Shown: piece by piece, positions 62,791 through 64,000 of the stretch
How positions within the stretch are numbered: the stretch's first letter is position 1
How the letters are laid out: each line of letters starts with the position of its first letter
Source of the DNA: Clostridium guangxiense
GTDB taxonomy: Bacteria > Bacillota > Clostridia > Clostridiales > Clostridiaceae
Length of the DNA stretch: 64,000 nucleotides
Direction of reading: 5' to 3'
NCBI RefSeq assembly: GCF_021043395.1
Contig: NZ_JAJNKE010000011.1
Coordinates: 1 to 64,000, forward strand
Position numbers and translations under genes: made by a program
Notes under the pieces: generated by a model
Seen by the model: the letters and a program-made list of their open reading frames with translations, nothing else
The model's database searches: none
Told to the model about the DNA's origin: nothing

Positions 62791-63976
62791 CGCAAGCATT
62801 AAGTTTAACATATCTCATTAAAATTCCGCTTAACATATTTAATTTTTCTTTTGGACTGCATATTTCAAGCATTCTTCTTTGCAAAAAGTTTTCTGTAAAT
62901 ATTGCGGTCGCTTCCATAGTAGCTAGTGAGCAATTGCTGTTAATAGCAGCCTCTTTATTTAAGCAAGAATAATGATATACATGTCCAATTTCGTGAGAAA
63001 GCTGTAAAATATTATCGGCGGGCGGTACCTTCAAAATTAAATAGTATTCTGCTTTCTTTTATGCCGTGTAAATTAACAGAAAATCCACCACCTCTTTTAT
63101 TAGCTCTAGGTTCTGAATCAATCCAATTCTCGATAAAGACTTTGGTAGCAACGGAATTTAGGTTATCTCCGAGATCTTTTAAATTATCAAGTATTATTGA
63201 TTTTGTTTCACCAAAGGTATAGTTTTTTTTGGTTTTACATAAGGGAGCAAATAAATCATAAAAAGGCAAAGGGCTATCATAGCCTAAAAGTTTTGCTTTA
63301 TGAGATATTCCTTTTTGAATATTATATAGATATTTTTTAATAACCTTAAACATTGTAGTTATTGTTTCCTCTTTTAAATTATAGCTATTTACAGCCATAT
63401 GAAAAACAGAGTTATAACCTTTAAGTTCTGCTTCGGTAATTTGTTCTCCTTTTATAGAATTGTATGCCCACATAGAGGTTTCTGAAATTTTATTATATGA
63501 ATTTAATTTTGATTTGAAGGCTTTTTTTCTGATTTCTAGATCACTATTGCTAGATAGACTTTGGATTGCTTGAAAAGGTAATAATTCATTTTTTTCTTGC
63601 AGAGTTATTTCAACTTTAACATTTGAAATTGTAATTCTATGGAGGTTTTCAAAAGCCATTGAACCTGTGATTTTCATCTTGCCAAGTAGTTTTATTTCGT
63701 TTTTTGAGGGCATATGTTTTCCATTATCAATAAGATTTTTAAGATAATATTTGTAATCTTTAAAAGTATCACTTCCATTAATAATATTGTCTATGTTATT
63801 AATCTTTAATAACCAACTTTGAAATTCTCTTTCTGCAGATATGATCCTAGGTTCAAAGGTTAGCATTTTATTAAGAGTTTGCATTGCTAAAGAATTTTTG
63901 GTATCAGCTGTGGATATTAAATATGAATATGGACCTAGTTTACTAAGCAGGTCTTCAGCTTTGTTTTTAAATACTT
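62774..63976 (-). pseudogene. Decayed M3-family oligoendopeptidase (PepF-like)
   Basis: The frame reads from about 63970 (EDLLSKLGPYSYLISTADTK) through KRGGGFSVNLHGIKESRILF and ends in a wrong frame at 63012. The next frame carries the zinc motif LSHEIGHVYHY (HExxH) and runs to 62774. One frameshift near 63020-63030 separates them. The C-terminal catalytic part expected after LNACAWLEI is missing, replaced by repeat sequence. The N-terminus is also broken or lies beyond the window. Confidence 0.85.
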
Positions 63977-64000
63977 AGATTTTATAAATTTCATGAACAG

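Noticed and set aside
1-64000. CRISPR array
   Set aside because: No regularly spaced identical repeats and no cas genes were seen. The dispersed palindromes are far apart and unequal.

Overview
The window is AT-rich, low-GC Gram-positive DNA with Clostridium-type ribosome binding sites, a monomeric [FeFe]-hydrogenase, a monofunctional Ni-CO dehydrogenase and no rRNA. The convergent pyrE-hydA pair separated by one terminator is the arrangement known from Clostridium acetobutylicum, and the hydrogenase closely resembles the protein of that species. A full L-rhamnose operon suggests a plant-polysaccharide (pectin) degrading relative. The species assignment is an inference.

Layout. 1-0.7 kb: decayed foreign fragments, an ABC-2 permease tail of about 50 percent GC and a frameshifted ArsR regulator. 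0.9-4.1 kb: two MerR regulators, one with a duplicated TipAS-like ligand domain and one beside an MFS pump. 4.2-17.1 kb: housekeeping genes dcd, M29 aminopeptidase, alpha/beta hydrolase, pyrE, hydA, psd, a TetR/YhgE pair, an ABC1/UbiB kinase and a phasin-like protein. 17.3-23.3 kb: an accessory region that starts at tRNA-Arg(CCT). The 3' part of the tRNA gene is duplicated at 21.55 kb, and between the copies lie an IS3-family element, an Abi pseudogene, a secreted protein and a membrane protein with a poly-A frameshift. Beyond the second copy are a frameshifted gene and a previously uncalled type I toxin-antitoxin locus (holin-like 31-aa toxin). 23.4-30.2 kb: an ArsR-type regulator, a cre site, a long palindromic repeat and a sugar ABC transporter plus GH2 glycosidase operon. 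30.3-33.9 kb: a small membrane protein, a deleted copy of the secreted-protein gene, a chemotaxis receptor and small genes. 34-37.5 kb: a response regulator / ABC transporter / histidine kinase module. 37.6-41.7 kb: a NUDIX-GNAT fusion overlapping a DinG-type helicase. 41.8-49.6 kb: the L-rhamnose regulon (AraC regulator, rhaM, MFS permease, rhaB, rhaA, rhaD, fucO). 50-62.6 kb: msrA, polysaccharide deacetylase, DUF441, YitT, cooS with an Rrf2 regulator, DUF457, tadA, GNAT, tRNA-Ser(CGA), a split chromate transporter and a metallo-hydrolase/TetR/YoaP-like regulon. 62.8-64 kb: a decayed M3 oligopeptidase gene.

How parts work together. Several regulators have their operator visible beside them and again beside a second gene: TetR (11082) with the YhgE gene, Rrf2 with cooS, TetR (61072) with the metallo-hydrolase and the YoaP-like gene, and the MerR (2394) with the MFS pump. 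Rhamnose is taken up, epimerised, isomerised, phosphorylated and cleaved, and lactaldehyde is reduced to 1,2-propanediol.

The most unusual layer is intergenic. At least four families of dispersed, hairpin-forming repeats sit between genes, including two 315-bp copies that differ at only five positions over 32 kb apart, and an approximately 186-nt near-palindrome. The strongest new system candidate is the type I toxin locus, whose toxin mRNA shows a Shine-Dalgarno hairpin, a perfect 10-nt 5'-3' fold-back and an overlapping antisense RNA.
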